Shown here: one piece after another, positions 1 through 8,330 of the stretch | Layout of the letters: each line of letters opens with the position of its first letter | Position numbering within the stretch: the stretch's first letter is position 1 | Source: Streptomyces sp. GQFP | GTDB lineage: Bacteria > Actinomycetota > Actinomycetes > Streptomycetales > Streptomycetaceae | NCBI RefSeq assembly: GCF_021545335.1 | Contig: NZ_CP089312.1 | Coordinates: 5,580,001-5,644,000 of the forward strand | Reading direction: 5' to 3' | DNA length: 64,000 nucleotides | Notes under the pieces: model-generated | What the model was told of the DNA's origin: nothing | The model's input: the letters and a program-made list of their open reading frames with translations, nothing else | Databases searched by the model: none | Translations under genes and position numbers: made by a program

Positions 1-478
1 TCAGGCCCGTGGTCGCCTTCTGGCCCTGCCGGACCCGGCTGACGCCCTCCAGCCAGGCCTGCGGATCGTCGCTGAGCCACAGCCGCGCCTCCGGCGGCAG
101 GCCTCCGGAGCGGTACTGGGCGCGGGCGGCGGCACCCGCGCGGTCCTTCAACTCGGCCAGCCGCTCCTGCCCCTTGACGATCTCCCGGGCCAGTTCGACG
201 ATCTCGGTGGACTGGCGCTCGGTCTCCTCCTCCGCCGCGTTGTACGCGTCCGTGGCGACCGCGGCGTCGTGGTAGAGCTTCTCCAGCCGCTTGTGTACGG
301 CTTCCAGGTCCTTGTTCGGCGGCAGCGTCACGCTCGGGGCCGTCGGGGCCGTCGGGGTCGTCGTGGGCGACGGGGTCGGTGCCGGAGCCGCGAACGCGGT
401 GCCCGCTCCGCCGAGGACGGTGACCGCGCAGACCAGTCCCACGGCTGCCGCGCCCCAAATCCGCTTGCCGGCTCCCAT
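1..478 (-). CDS. Secreted coiled-coil protein, probably NlpC/P60 (C40) peptidase; C-terminus outside window
   Basis: The gene runs off the left edge; only the first 159 codons are visible. A positively charged start (MGAGKR) is followed by a hydrophobic stretch ending AFA-A, a normal Sec signal peptide. A short Thr/Pro-rich linker and a helical segment rich in Glu, Arg and Ala (about residues 60-120) look like a coiled coil. Streptomyces proteins with this layout usually end in an NlpC/P60 cell-wall endopeptidase domain (RipA-like). That domain is not in the window, so the enzyme call is inference. ATG at 478 is preceded by a G-rich ribosome site. It would act in the cell envelope. Confidence 0.6.
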   Translation of the reverse strand, partial: MGAGKRIWGAAAVGLVCAVTVLGGAGTAFAAPAPTPSPTTTPTAPTAPSVTLPPNKDLEAVHKRLEKLYHDAAVATDAYNAAEEETERQSTEIVELAREIVKGQERLAELKDRAGAAARAQYRSGGLPPEARLWLSDDPQAWLEGVSRVRQGQKATTGL

Positions 479-700
479 TCCCCGTACCCCCGAACCTCTC
501 GCCCACCTGATTAACCGTCAGTAACTTACGGACGCCTGGGGGATGGTGGCATGTCACCGCGAAAAGAAACAGGCCTCCTGCGAGGTGCCTGCCCTTCCCT
601 TGTCCCCCGCATGTGTGACGAACGAGGTACGGAGATCGTTGCCCGTGATTCGTGAGCAATTTGGGGCGCCAAGGAAGTAATCAAATACGCCAAAAGACAT
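479..700. other. Intergenic spacer between two minus-strand genes
   Basis: This lower-GC 222-base stretch separates the stop of the methyltransferase gene from the start of the secreted-protein gene and must hold the latter's promoter. I see no convincing -10/-35 pair, hairpin or ORF in it. Confidence 0.5.
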
Positions 701-1513
701 CTAAAGCGGCGCCAACGCCCCCCACCCCACGGTCACTTCCCCCTGCCGCCACCGCGCCGGCCCGTCCACCACGGGCCAGTCGCCCGTCAGGTCGCGCACC
801 GCCCGGATCCACCGCTGGCGTGCCCCGTACGAGGCGTAGGGCGCCGCCGCTGCCCACGCGCGGTCGAAGTCGCGCAGGAAGGCGTGCACCGGTTCGCCGG
901 GGACGTTGCGGTGGATGAGGGCCTTCGGGAGGCGCTCGGCGAGGTCGGAGGGGCGGTCCAGGGAGCCGAGCCGGGCCGCGAAGGTGACCGTGCGCGGCCC
1001 TTCCGGCCCGAGGGCGACCCACACGTGCCGCCGCCCGATCTCGTCGCACGTGCCCTCGACGAGCAGCCCGCCCCCGGGAACGTCGGTGGCCGGCGCGAGC
1101 CGCGCGCACAGCCGCGCCCACACCCCGGCGACCTCGCCCTCCTCGTACTGCCGCAGCACGTTCGCCGCGCGGATCAGCGCCGGCCGTTCCGGGACCGGGA
1201 TCTCGAAGCCGCCGTGCCGGAAGACGAGCCCCTCGCGCTCGTACGGTTTCGCCGCCGCGACCCGCGCCGGTTCGATCTCGACGCCCACCACGCGCGCGCG
1301 TGGCGCCACGGTACGCAGCCGCGCCAGCAGCTCGACGGCCGTCCAGGGCGCGGCGCCGTACCCGAGGTCGACCGCGACGGGGGAGGGGGTGCGGCGGAGC
1401 GCGGCGCCGTGCGTGGCCGCGATCCAGCGGTCCATCCGGCGCAGGCGGTTGGGGTTGGTCGTCCCGCGCGTGACTGATCCCACGGGTCGGGTCGTCGATG
1501 CGCGGGCAGCCAT
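701..1513 (-). CDS. Class I SAM-dependent methyltransferase-like protein
   Basis: About 270 aa, starting MAARASTT at the ATG at 1513; longer in-frame readings upstream have low coding quality. The segment VAVDLGYGAAPWTAVEL matches the glycine-rich SAM-binding motif I, and VVGVEIEP fits motif II with an acidic residue at the end of beta-2. The substrate is unknown. It is divergent from mshA with a 190-base spacer between the starts and ends far from the secreted-protein gene downstream, so it is probably monocistronic. The same gene sits next to mshA in other Streptomyces genomes as I recall, but no role in mycothiol synthesis is shown. Confidence 0.7.
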   Translation of the reverse strand: MAARASTTRPVGSVTRGTTNPNRLRRMDRWIAATHGAALRRTPSPVAVDLGYGAAPWTAVELLARLRTVAPRARVVGVEIEPARVAAAKPYEREGLVFRHGGFEIPVPERPALIRAANVLRQYEEGEVAGVWARLCARLAPATDVPGGGLLVEGTCDEIGRRHVWVALGPEGPRTVTFAARLGSLDRPSDLAERLPKALIHRNVPGEPVHAFLRDFDRAWAAAAPYASYGARQRWIRAVRDLTGDWPVVDGPARWRQGEVTVGWGALAPL

Positions 1514-1703
1514 GCGTATGAGGGTAAGGGGCGGCTTGGTGTCGAACGGTTGAGCGGTAAAAGGTAATGATTGGGCAAAGAGGAAATGGGTTGCGCTCTC
1601 CTGGCGTTGACCCTTCGGACCCCTGTCGGACCTCCGCGAAGAGCGATCCGCGAAGAGGGATCCACAGAGGACGGCAGGAACGAGGCTGGAGGAGGAACGC
1701 CAC

Positions 1704-3008
1704 GTGAGCCAGTACATGGGCAGGCTGGGCCGCCGACGCAGGCCCCGTCGCGTAGCCATGCTCTCCGTGCACACCTCCCCCCTCCACCAGCCCGGCACCG
1801 GTGACGCCGGCGGGATGAACGTCTACATCGTCGAGCTGGCGCAGCGCCTCGCCGCGATCAACATCGAGGTCGAGATCTTCACCCGGGCCACCACGGGCAC
1901 CCTCCCCCCGGCCGTCGAGCTGGCCCCCGGCGTCCTCGTCCGGCACGTCGACGCGGGCCCCTACGAGGGCCTCGCCAAGGAGGACCTCCCGGCCCAGCTG
2001 TGCGCCTTCACCCACGGCGTCATGCAGGCCTGGGCCGGCAACCGCCCCGGCTACTACGACCTGGTTCACTCGCACTACTGGCTCTCCGGCCACGTCGGCT
2101 GGCTCGCCGCGCAGCGCTGGGGCACCCCCCTGGTGCACGCCATGCACACCATGGCCAAGGTCAAGAACGCCGCCCTGGCCGACGGCGACAACCCCGAGCC
2201 CGCCGCCCGCGTCATCGGCGAGATGCAGGTCGTGGCCGCCGCCGACCGGCTCGTCGCCAACACCGCCGAAGAGGCCGACGAACTCGTCCGCCACTACGAC
2301 GCCGACCCGCGCAACGTCGCCGTCGTCCACCCGGGCGTCAACCTAGAACGCTTCTCCCCGGCCGACGGCCGCGCCGCCGCCCGCGCCCGTCTCGGCCTCC
2401 CGCAGGACGCCCTGATCCCCCTCTTCGCGGGCCGCATACAGCCCCTGAAGGCCCCCGACGTGCTGCTCCGCGCGGTCGCCGTCCTCCTGGACGAGCGCCC
2501 CGAGCTGCGCTCCCGGATCGTCGTCCCCGTAGTCGGCGGCCCGAGCGGCAGCGGCCTGGCCAAGCCGGAGGGCCTGCAGAAACTCGCCGCCCGCCTGGGC
2601 ATCGCGGACGTAGTGCGCTTCCGCCCGCCGGTCGGCCAGGAGCAGCTCGCGGACTGGTTCCGGGCGGCGTCCGTCCTGGTCATGCCGTCCTACAACGAAT
2701 CGTTCGGCCTGGTGGCGATAGAGGCGCAGGCGGCGGGCACACCGGTCCTGGCGGCAGCGGTGGGCGGCCTCCCGGTGGCGGTGGCGGAAGGACGTACGGG
2801 ATTCCTGGTCCAGGGCCACGATCCCGCCGCCTACGCGCGCGTGCTGCGCGATTTCGCCGACGACGAGACCCTGTCGGCCCGGATGGGCGAGACGGCTGCC
2901 CGGCACGCGAAACGTTTCGGCTGGGACGCCTCGGCGGCGGCCACGGCGGACGTCTACACGGCCGCGATGCAGGCCCACAGGCGTCGCGTACGCTCGCTGC
3001 ATGGCTGA
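1704..3008 (+). CDS. mshA: D-inositol-3-phosphate glycosyltransferase MshA (mycothiol biosynthesis)
   Basis: GT4-family glycosyltransferase, 434 aa, that joins UDP-GlcNAc to 1L-myo-inositol-1-phosphate, the first step of mycothiol synthesis in the cytoplasm. The N-terminal Rossmann half carries the family signature GDAGGMNVY (about residues 32-40) after the HTSP segment; the C-terminal half has the [10 protein letters not shown] segment and the EX7E nucleotide-sugar motif (ESFGLVAIE). Length is normal for the family. GTG at 1704 follows a strong GGAGGAG site. The stop overlaps the start of the ybjN-like gene by 8 bases, so the two are translationally coupled. Confidence 0.95.
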   Translation: MSQYMGRLGRRRRPRRVAMLSVHTSPLHQPGTGDAGGMNVYIVELAQRLAAINIEVEIFTRATTGTLPPAVELAPGVLVRHVDAGPYEGLAKEDLPAQLCAFTHGVMQAWAGNRPGYYDLVHSHYWLSGHVGWLAAQRWGTPLVHAMHTMAKVKNAALADGDNPEPAARVIGEMQVVAAADRLVANTAEEADELVRHYDADPRNVAVVHPGVNLERFSPADGRAAARARLGLPQDALIPLFAGRIQPLKAPDVLLRAVAVLLDERPELRSRIVVPVVGGPSGSGLAKPEGLQKLAARLGIADVVRFRPPVGQEQLADWFRAASVLVMPSYNESFGLVAIEAQAAGTPVLAAAVGGLPVAVAEGRTGFLVQGHDPAAYARVLRDFADDETLSARMGETAARHAKRFGWDASAAATADVYTAAMQAHRRRVRSLHG

Positions 3009-3498
3009 TGCGGCGTCGATCATCGAACAGGTCCTCACCGAGGCGGACCTGGAGTGGGAGAGCCCGGCGACCGGCAACTACGTGGTCAAACTCCCGGGCA
3101 CCCGCAAGCTGTCGACGACGGTGTCACTGCTGGTAGGCAAGCACTCCCTGTCTCTCAACGCGTTCGTGATCCGCCACCCCGACGAGAACGAGCCGGGCGT
3201 CCACCGCTGGCTCCTGGAACGCAACCTCAAGCTGTACGGCGTGAGTTACGCGGTGGACCGCCTGGGCGACGTCTACGTCACCTCCAAGCTCCCTCTCTCG
3301 GCGATCACCCCGGACGAGATCGACCGGCTGCTCGGCTCGGTCCTGGAGGCGGCCGACGGCGGCTTCAACACCCTGCTGGAGCTGGGTTTCGCGTCGGCGA
3401 TCCGCAAGGAGTACGCCTGGCGGGTGTCCCGGGGCGAGTCGACCCGCAACCTGGACGCCTTCGCCCACCTGACCCAGCGCCCCGGTCCTACGGACTGA
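3001..3498 (+). CDS. YbjN-domain protein (type III secretion chaperone-like fold)
   Basis: 165 aa cytoplasmic protein with the YbjN alpha/beta fold: an N-terminal helix, then beta strands ([28 protein letters not shown]), then the signature [19 protein letters not shown]. Members have no catalytic residues and are thought to act as small chaperone-like or stress proteins. ATG at 3001 lies inside the end of mshA (8-base overlap), a conserved Streptomyces arrangement. It converges on and overlaps the AraC-type gene by 11 bases. Confidence 0.85.
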   Translation: MADAASIIEQVLTEADLEWESPATGNYVVKLPGTRKLSTTVSLLVGKHSLSLNAFVIRHPDENEPGVHRWLLERNLKLYGVSYAVDRLGDVYVTSKLPLSAITPDEIDRLLGSVLEAADGGFNTLLELGFASAIRKEYAWRVSRGESTRNLDAFAHLTQRPGPTD

Positions 3499-4294
3499 CT
3501 CCGCCGCTGAGCCGATACCGCCCGGGCGGCACACCCACCAACTTCTTGAAGTGCCGCGTGAGATGGGCCTGGTCGTAGAACCCGGTGGCGGCGGCGACCT
3601 CGCCGGGAGCCTGCCCTTCGAGCAGCAGCCGCCGGGCGCGCTCGACCCGCCGCGCGGTCAGATACTGATGCGGCGGCATCCCGAAAGCGGTGCTGAACGC
3701 CCGTACGAGATGCGCGGGATGGGCATGCACGAGCCGCGCGGCCTCGTCGAGCGCGATCCCGTCGACGAGCCGCTCGTCGAGCAGCTCGCGCAGCCGGAGG
3801 GCGAGCGGCGGATCGGCGCGTGGCGCACGAGATACGCCGGTCTCCCGCAACCGAGCCCGCAGCCGTTCACCGACGAGCGCCAGCCGACTGGCGGCCTCGA
3901 ACTCCTCCCCGGCCCGCACGAGCGCCCCGTGCAGTTGCCCGACGCGCAGCCGCAGCAGGGGATCACGCAGGTCGGGCTGGTCGACGGCGGCCCCGATGAA
4001 CTCGTCGCCGAGGTGCGTGGAGTCGAGGTACAGCACCCGCTTGCGGAACCCGTCCGGCGTGGCGGCCGACCCGTTGTGCGGCACATGCGGCGGCAACAGG
4101 GTCACGGTGTCGTGCGGGGTACCGCGCTCATGCCGGTCGAGGTCGTACCGTACGGCGCCGTCGTCGACGATGAGCAGCGTCCAGGTGTCGTGTACGTGCA
4201 TCGGGTACGCGTACTCGGTGAAGTGGGCGTGGAAGACCTCGACGACGCCCGTCACGGCCGGGCGCCAGGCGGAGACTTCCTGCCGGGTGGCCAT
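3488..4294 (-). CDS. AraC-family transcriptional regulator
   Basis: About 268 aa. The N-terminal cupin-like sensing domain shows HVHDTWTLL and the conserved PPHVPHN segment. The C-terminal AraC DNA-binding domain (about residues 165-265) has two helix-turn-helix units; the second reads GFYDQAHLTRHFKKLVGVPPG, close to the family consensus. I chose the ATG at 4294 because the longer reading upstream crosses the promoter of the divergent DUF2000 gene. With 49 bases between the two starts it most likely controls that neighbour and itself. Confidence 0.9.
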   Translation of the reverse strand: MATRQEVSAWRPAVTGVVEVFHAHFTEYAYPMHVHDTWTLLIVDDGAVRYDLDRHERGTPHDTVTLLPPHVPHNGSAATPDGFRKRVLYLDSTHLGDEFIGAAVDQPDLRDPLLRLRVGQLHGALVRAGEEFEAASRLALVGERLRARLRETGVSRAPRADPPLALRLRELLDERLVDGIALDEAARLVHAHPAHLVRAFSTAFGMPPHQYLTARRVERARRLLLEGQAPGEVAAATGFYDQAHLTRHFKKLVGVPPGRYRLSGGVSP

Positions 4295-4343
4295 GCAAAG
4301 AACGTACAAGACGGGTGCGTACGAGGCTCGGCAGTCTCGAAGC

Positions 4344-4799
4344 ATGAGCACTGAGACCCCGACGGGCACCGCCCCCACCCCCGCTCCGATCCGCTTCGAC
4401 ACGAAGATCGCCGTCCTGCTGCGGGAGGACCTGGAGCCCTGGCAGCGTCTGAACGTGACGGCGTTCCTGGTCAGCGGCCTGGGGACGACGGTCCCCGAGG
4501 TGATCGGCGAGCCGTACGAGGACGGAGAGGGAGTGCGCTACCTCCCGATGTTCCGCCAGCCGGTCCTGGTCTTCGAGGCGACGAAGGAGACCCTGACCGC
4601 CGCCCACGCGCGCGTGCTGTCCCGTTCCCTCCCGCGCGCGGTGTTCACCGGCGACCTCTTCACCACCGGCAACGACCGCGACAACCGGGCGGCGGTACGG
4701 GCCGTGCGGACGGGGGAGCTGGATCTGGTGGGGCTCGCGGTGTACGGGCCTAAGAACGCGGTGGACAAGGTGGTGAAGGGGGCGCGGATGCATCCGTGA
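4344..4799 (+). CDS. DUF2000 family protein
   Basis: 151 aa cytoplasmic protein starting MSTETPTG. The core (FDTKIAVLLREDLEPWQRLNVTAF... through LDLVGLAVYGPK) matches DUF2000, a small alpha/beta fold often encoded next to AraC regulators. The biochemical function is unknown. It is transcribed divergently from the AraC gene, 49 bases away, which suggests a regulator-target pair responding to a small molecule. ATG at 4344 has no strong ribosome site, so the mRNA may be leaderless or nearly so. Confidence 0.8.
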   Translation: MSTETPTGTAPTPAPIRFDTKIAVLLREDLEPWQRLNVTAFLVSGLGTTVPEVIGEPYEDGEGVRYLPMFRQPVLVFEATKETLTAAHARVLSRSLPRAVFTGDLFTTGNDRDNRAAVRAVRTGELDLVGLAVYGPKNAVDKVVKGARMHP

Positions 4800-4877
4800 G
4801 CCGCGGTGTGATCCGCTCGGGAGTCGAGGCGGAGGAGCGGGCCTGAGCGACCTTCGGCCCACGCCGGGCGGCAGAAA

Positions 4878-4905
4878 GGCCCCGCCTTCCGAGGGAGACG
4901 GGGCT
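4878..4905. terminator. Hairpin between convergent genes
   Basis: The arms GCCCCG (4879-4884) and CGGGGC (4899-4904) pair around an imperfect inner stem. It lies between the convergent DUF2000 and toxin genes and could terminate both. There is no U-run, as is common in Streptomyces. Confidence 0.5.
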
Positions 4906-4917
4906 CAGGGTCCCGGC

Positions 4918-5235
4918 TCAGGTCAGGTCGAGGGCGACCCGCAACGCACGGTCCACCCGCTGCATGTCCGGCCCCGCGACAACCCCGAGAAACTCGCCGG
5001 AGACGACGGTGGAGATCCGCAGGGACGCGATGTCCACCGCCACGGCTACGCCCTTGACGGGGTCTGTGAGCGGGACGGTGACGACACTGTCGGGGGCTTG
5101 TCCGGTTTCGTCGATCATGAGAACGACGGCCGTACGGGGAAAGGTGAACAGAGCCGGGTCCGACTCGACGACGACCACTGCCCGTTCGAACGACCCGATG
5201 CGGACCCGCCAGACCTCGCCACGTGCGATGTTCAC
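4918..5235 (-). CDS. PemK/MazF-family toxin (type II toxin-antitoxin)
   Basis: 105 aa. It starts with GEVWRV, the usual first strand of PemK/MazF ribonucleases, followed by FTFPRTAVVLMID and VVTVPLTDP; the C-terminal helix GPDMQRVDRALR also fits. Family members cut mRNA at short sequences and are neutralised by the partner antitoxin. The GTG start at 5235 overlaps the antitoxin stop (GTGA), which couples their synthesis and supports this start over longer readings. It is the last gene of a four-cistron operon. The target sequence cannot be read from the gene. Confidence 0.8.
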   Translation of the reverse strand: MNIARGEVWRVRIGSFERAVVVVESDPALFTFPRTAVVLMIDETGQAPDSVVTVPLTDPVKGVAVAVDIASLRISTVVSGEFLGVVAGPDMQRVDRALRVALDLT

Positions 5236-5456
5236 TGCCCGCCGCCAAAGGTGTCGAGCGCGGCGGCTTCGAGGACCTCCGCGCGCTCCTCGCCGGTCTC
5301 CCGCTGCCAAGCGGCCAGCTTCTGGGCGTCGTCCATGAGCTGCTGCATGAGCAGTGCCCGTTCCACACGGGCGGAGAGGTTGCCGTCCGCGGCCTCCCGG
5401 GCAGTGGCCAGCACGTCGGGGCTCAAGGTCACGGTGACTCGCTCTTTGGTAGTCAT
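5232..5456 (-). CDS. Ribbon-helix-helix antitoxin of the PemK/MazF pair
   Basis: 74 aa from ATG 5456 (MTTKERVTVTLSPDVLATAR): a short N-terminal beta strand and two helices, the layout of a ribbon-helix-helix DNA-binding dimer, followed by an acidic, Ala-rich tail (ETGEERAEVLEAAAL) that would wrap the toxin. Antitoxins of this type also repress their own operon. Unusually, the same frame stays open upstream to another ATG at 5726, which itself overlaps the preceding gene's stop (ATGA). A 164-aa fused product is therefore possible; I prefer the short form because the extension has no recognisable domain. Confidence 0.75.
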   Translation of the reverse strand: MTTKERVTVTLSPDVLATAREAADGNLSARVERALLMQQLMDDAQKLAAWQRETGEERAEVLEAAALDTFGGGQ

Positions 5457-5726
5457 ACCGAGATCATACTGAAGTGTGACTCCGAAAGGGGTGCTCTTGT
5501 CGAGGCGCCCGAGATGCCGGGGAACACCGCTGTCACGTGGCTCTGAGTCCCGGGAACGGGGATGCTGGCCGAGAGAGCACCGGGGGACCGGTACGGCGCT
5601 TTCGGCGTCCACGTCGGCGCGGGGGAGGACGCACGCGCCCAGCTCGCTGAGGATGGGGGCGTGTTGGAGCAGGGAGGCGCGGGCTGTCCCGCACCGGTCC
5701 GTGTTCGTCTTCGGCGGAGTGGTCAT
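5457..5726 (-). other. In-frame upstream extension of the antitoxin ORF
   Basis: The frame of the antitoxin stays open to an ATG at 5724-5726 that overlaps the stop of the small Cys protein gene as ATGA. The extension would read MTTPPKTNTDRCGTARASLL and on for 90 residues in total. It shows no known domain. It could be a real coupled cistron whose stop was lost, an extended antitoxin, or a spacer. Confidence 0.35.
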
Positions 5727-5923
5727 CGGGACCCTTCGGCGTAGACGTGGCGGTAGGTCGCCCACAGGTCCCGTCCGCTCGCGCAGCAGTCCTGTGCCTT
5801 GCGGACGTTCTTGCACTCGGCGCATTTACGCGTGTGCTCCAACCACAGGCGGTACGCGCGCAGCATGGGCAACTCTGACTGTCGTACGGCCGCGCTCATG
5901 CTGGTGCTCCTCGCGCCGGTCAT
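5723..5923 (-). CDS. Small conserved Cys-containing protein of unknown function
   Basis: 66 aa from ATG 5923 or 58 aa from ATG 5899. The longer start overlaps the upstream stop (ATGA); the shorter has a GAGGAG ribosome site 8 bases upstream. The core CAECKNVRKAQDCCASGRD has four cysteines that could bind a metal, followed by LWATYRHV. Similar short proteins are common in accessory Streptomyces islands beside GntR genes, but I know no function for them. It is the second cistron of the operon that ends with the toxin pair. Confidence 0.6.
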   Translation of the reverse strand: MTGARSTSMSAAVRQSELPMLRAYRLWLEHTRKCAECKNVRKAQDCCASGRDLWATYRHVYAEGSR

Positions 5924-6369
5924 CGGACGCCACTCCCGGCCGGGACGGCGTAGATGTCGCGTCGGTCGAGGTCGAGCCGGAAGTGAGCCGCCAGCACGAG
6001 GACGCGCCGTCGCTTCCATCGCAGGGCACGTTCCCGGGCCGTCCAGCAGGGCCGTACACGGGCTGTACGAGGTGACTTGGCGGCCTCCTCTGGAGCCCAG
6101 CACCCCGTGAGGGCGGGCAGGTACGGCCGTGACAGGCGGGACGCGGAACCGTCGAGGGCTCCTCGGTCGGTGCTGTACGGCGACCTGCGCTGGGCCGGTA
6201 CTTGTGCGGCCGGGGGCGCGTGGTCTTTTGCGTTTCTGCTGGTGACGGCGGTTCGAGTCGCCGTCGGTGTCTTCCGGCGGGTGCCGGTGGCGGGCAGTAG
6301 ACGGGTGAGTCCCCAGAGGAACAGGGTCACCAGAAGCCAGTGCAGCGAGGTCGCGCTACGCTCGGCCAT
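5920..6369 (-). CDS. Small single-span membrane protein of unknown function
   Basis: 149 aa from ATG 6369 (MAERSATSLHW), which has an AGGAG site 9 bases upstream; ATG 6375 and TTG 6378 are alternatives. Residues about 8-27 are hydrophobic (LHWLLVTLFLWGLTRLLPA), a membrane anchor or uncleaved signal, followed by a very basic, low-complexity region rich in Arg and Pro. There is no domain I recognise. It is the promoter-proximal gene of the minus-strand operon and divergent from the GntR gene across a perfect operator. Confidence 0.55.
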   Translation of the reverse strand: MAERSATSLHWLLVTLFLWGLTRLLPATGTRRKTPTATRTAVTSRNAKDHAPPAAQVPAQRRSPYSTDRGALDGSASRLSRPYLPALTGCWAPEEAAKSPRTARVRPCWTARERALRWKRRRVLVLAAHFRLDLDRRDIYAVPAGSGVR

Positions 6370-6456
6370 GTTCATCAACTCCTGTCAGTTGGTGGGCCAT
6401 GCCCCCGGCCGTGACAGCGGCGCGGGGGCCTTCCTTTTCGTGAGTTTACGCGCTTA

Positions 6457-6492
6457 CGCGGTATCGCGGTAGCAGATCAACGCGATACCGCG
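6457..6492. promoter_or_regulatory. Perfect 12-bp inverted repeat, likely GntR operator
   Basis: CGCGGTATCGCG (6457-6468) and CGCGATACCGCG (6481-6492) are exact inverted copies separated by 12 bases. The repeat sits between the divergent membrane-protein operon and the GntR gene, ending 12 bases before the GntR start, so it is well placed to repress both promoters. The GntR gene is probably its regulator (inference). Confidence 0.8.
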
Positions 6493-6504
6493 CACGCTGG
6501 CCCT

Positions 6505-6746
6505 ATGGCTGAGCTTGATCGTTCCCGGAACCTCTGGCCCCAGATCGCCGACGATCTGCGTCGCCGGTTGCGCGCCGGCGAGTGGGCGTCCGGTGAGCGC
6601 TTCCCCGGCACGGTGGCGCTGGCCGCTGAGTACGGCGTAGCTCAGGCGACGACGCAGAAAGCCGTGGTGGCACTGCGTACGGAGGGGTGGCTACGGCTGG
6701 AAGTGGGGCAGGGGTCTTTCGTCACGGACGGCCCCAAGGGGGAGGA

Positions 6747-6750
<4 letters not shown>
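6505..6750 (+). CDS. Short GntR-family winged-helix regulator
   Basis: 81 aa, essentially a GntR winged helix-turn-helix domain alone: LWPQIADDLRRRLRAGEWASGERFPG, then LAAEYGVAQATTQKAVVALRTEGW, then the wing (LEVGQGSFV). The usual C-terminal effector domain (FCD, UTRA) is missing, as in many regulators from actinobacterial integrative elements. ATG at 6505 is 12 bases after the palindrome, so the transcript is probably leaderless. The stop overlaps the convergent CYTH stop by three bases. Confidence 0.85.
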
Positions 6751-7367
<617 letters not shown>

Positions 7368-7437
7368 GTTCCTTCGGTTCGACTGCTGAGGTGGACGTGG
7401 TGCGGCCCGCGCCGCATGGTCCGAGGGCCCGGGCGCC

Positions 7438-7449
7438 GTTGCATGCAAC
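7438..7449. promoter_or_regulatory. 12-bp perfect palindrome upstream of the CYTH gene
   Basis: GTTGCATGCAAC is self-complementary. It lies in the divergent spacer between the CYTH start and the gene at 7552, 71 bases upstream of the CYTH start. It may be an operator; the protein that binds it is unknown. Confidence 0.45.
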
Positions 7450-7472
7450 GGATCTCCTGACACGCCGTGGGC

Positions 7473-7488
7473 GCAATCTCGGGCAATC
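7473..7488 (+). promoter_or_regulatory. Direct repeat GCAATC-N4-GCAATC (copy 1)
   Basis: Two GCAATC hexamers at 7473-7478 and 7483-7488, one helical turn apart, about 64 bases before the gene at 7552. The same arrangement recurs at 9200-9215 upstream of the next transcription unit in this cassette, which suggests a shared regulator or promoter element. Confidence 0.5.
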
Positions 7489-7551
7489 CTTCACCGCGCC
7501 CGCGCCATCCGCAGCATGCTGGACCTTCAACCAGCGCAGATGGAGGGCGAC

Positions 7552-7788
7552 ATGACGCTCAGGTTCATCGGCACCACATCGGAACACGGCAACTGCCCCA
7601 CCCTCTACGAGGTCGTCGAGACCGGCGAGATCCTTGTCCAGGGCGAGCGGGAGACCGACCCCGAGCACCTTGCCCAGTTGCGGGACGTGAAGGACTCGGA
7701 GACGTTCGTACGCGTGCCCCGCGAGCTGCTGCTCCGCTTCGCTCCCCGCGCTGAGCAGCCCAACTCCACCGAGCAGACGAAGGAGTAG
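7552..7788 (+). CDS. Small conserved hypothetical protein
   Basis: 78 aa starting MTLRFIGTTSEHGNCPTLYE, with a near-perfect GGAGGG ribosome site before ATG 7552. No domain that I recognise; it is acidic, soluble and mostly beta-strand in appearance (TLYEVVETGEILVQGE). It is the first gene of a three-gene unit with a DUF6879-like protein and an XRE-DUF5753 regulator, a cassette repeated many times in Streptomyces genomes. Spacing to the next gene is 5 bases. Confidence 0.7.
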   Translation: MTLRFIGTTSEHGNCPTLYEVVETGEILVQGERETDPEHLAQLRDVKDSETFVRVPRELLLRFAPRAEQPNSTEQTKE

Positions 7789-7793
7789 ACCGC

Positions 7794-8330
7794 GTGCCGG
7801 ACCTGGTCCCGTTCGACGAGATCACCCACCTCTTCAAGGACTTCGAGCACACCGCTTGGCGACTGGAGACCCAGCGCGGCTACGCGACAGACCGCGTCAG
7901 CACCAATTGGGCACGCTTCCAGCGAGGGGAGACCTTCGACTACGACCCGGCCTCCCCCTGGCACGTAAACGTGCGTGAGCAGACCGAGGCCGGGAAGCGC
8001 TACGGGCGGGTTCGCCTCGTCGACGACCCGCCGACCGAAGGCCAGCGGTTCCTCCTCGCCAGCGGCCTCGGCAACGTGGCCGCAGGCGAGGACATCCGCA
8101 ATCTCTATCGGGCGGACGCCGTACGGATCGGCCTGCCGGACTTCGACTTCTGGCTGTTCGACTCCCGCACCCTCGTGAGATTCGTCATCGACAACGAGGG
8201 CGTGACGCTCGGCGTACAGGTCCTCGAAGACGCCGAGAGCGTCGTACGCGCCTGCCAGGCCCGGGACGCTGCTCTCCACTTCGCTGTGCCTACCAGCCAG
8301 TTCCAGGCGCGGGTACCGTCTGCCAAGTGA
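7794..8330 (+). CDS. DUF6879-like protein
   Basis: 178 aa starting MPDLVPFDEITHLF (GTG 7794, with AAGGAG 8 bases upstream). The sequence FEHTAWRLETQRGY... and the C-terminal half (DFWLFDSRTLVRFVIDNEG) match the family encoded before XRE-DUF5753 regulators in streptomycetes, now called DUF6879. The function is unknown; a partner or antitoxin-like role for the regulator has been guessed. Its stop overlaps the GTG of the XRE gene (GTGA), so the two proteins are made together. Confidence 0.7.
   Translation: MPDLVPFDEITHLFKDFEHTAWRLETQRGYATDRVSTNWARFQRGETFDYDPASPWHVNVREQTEAGKRYGRVRLVDDPPTEGQRFLLASGLGNVAAGEDIRNLYRADAVRIGLPDFDFWLFDSRTLVRFVIDNEGVTLGVQVLEDAESVVRACQARDAALHFAVPTSQFQARVPSAK

Noticed and set aside
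681-2330. A long 549-aa open frame on the minus strand covering part of mshA
   Set aside because: It is the antisense shadow of mshA and the methyltransferase; its composition is Gly/Ala/Val/Asp-rich with no domain, and mshA is clear on the plus strand.
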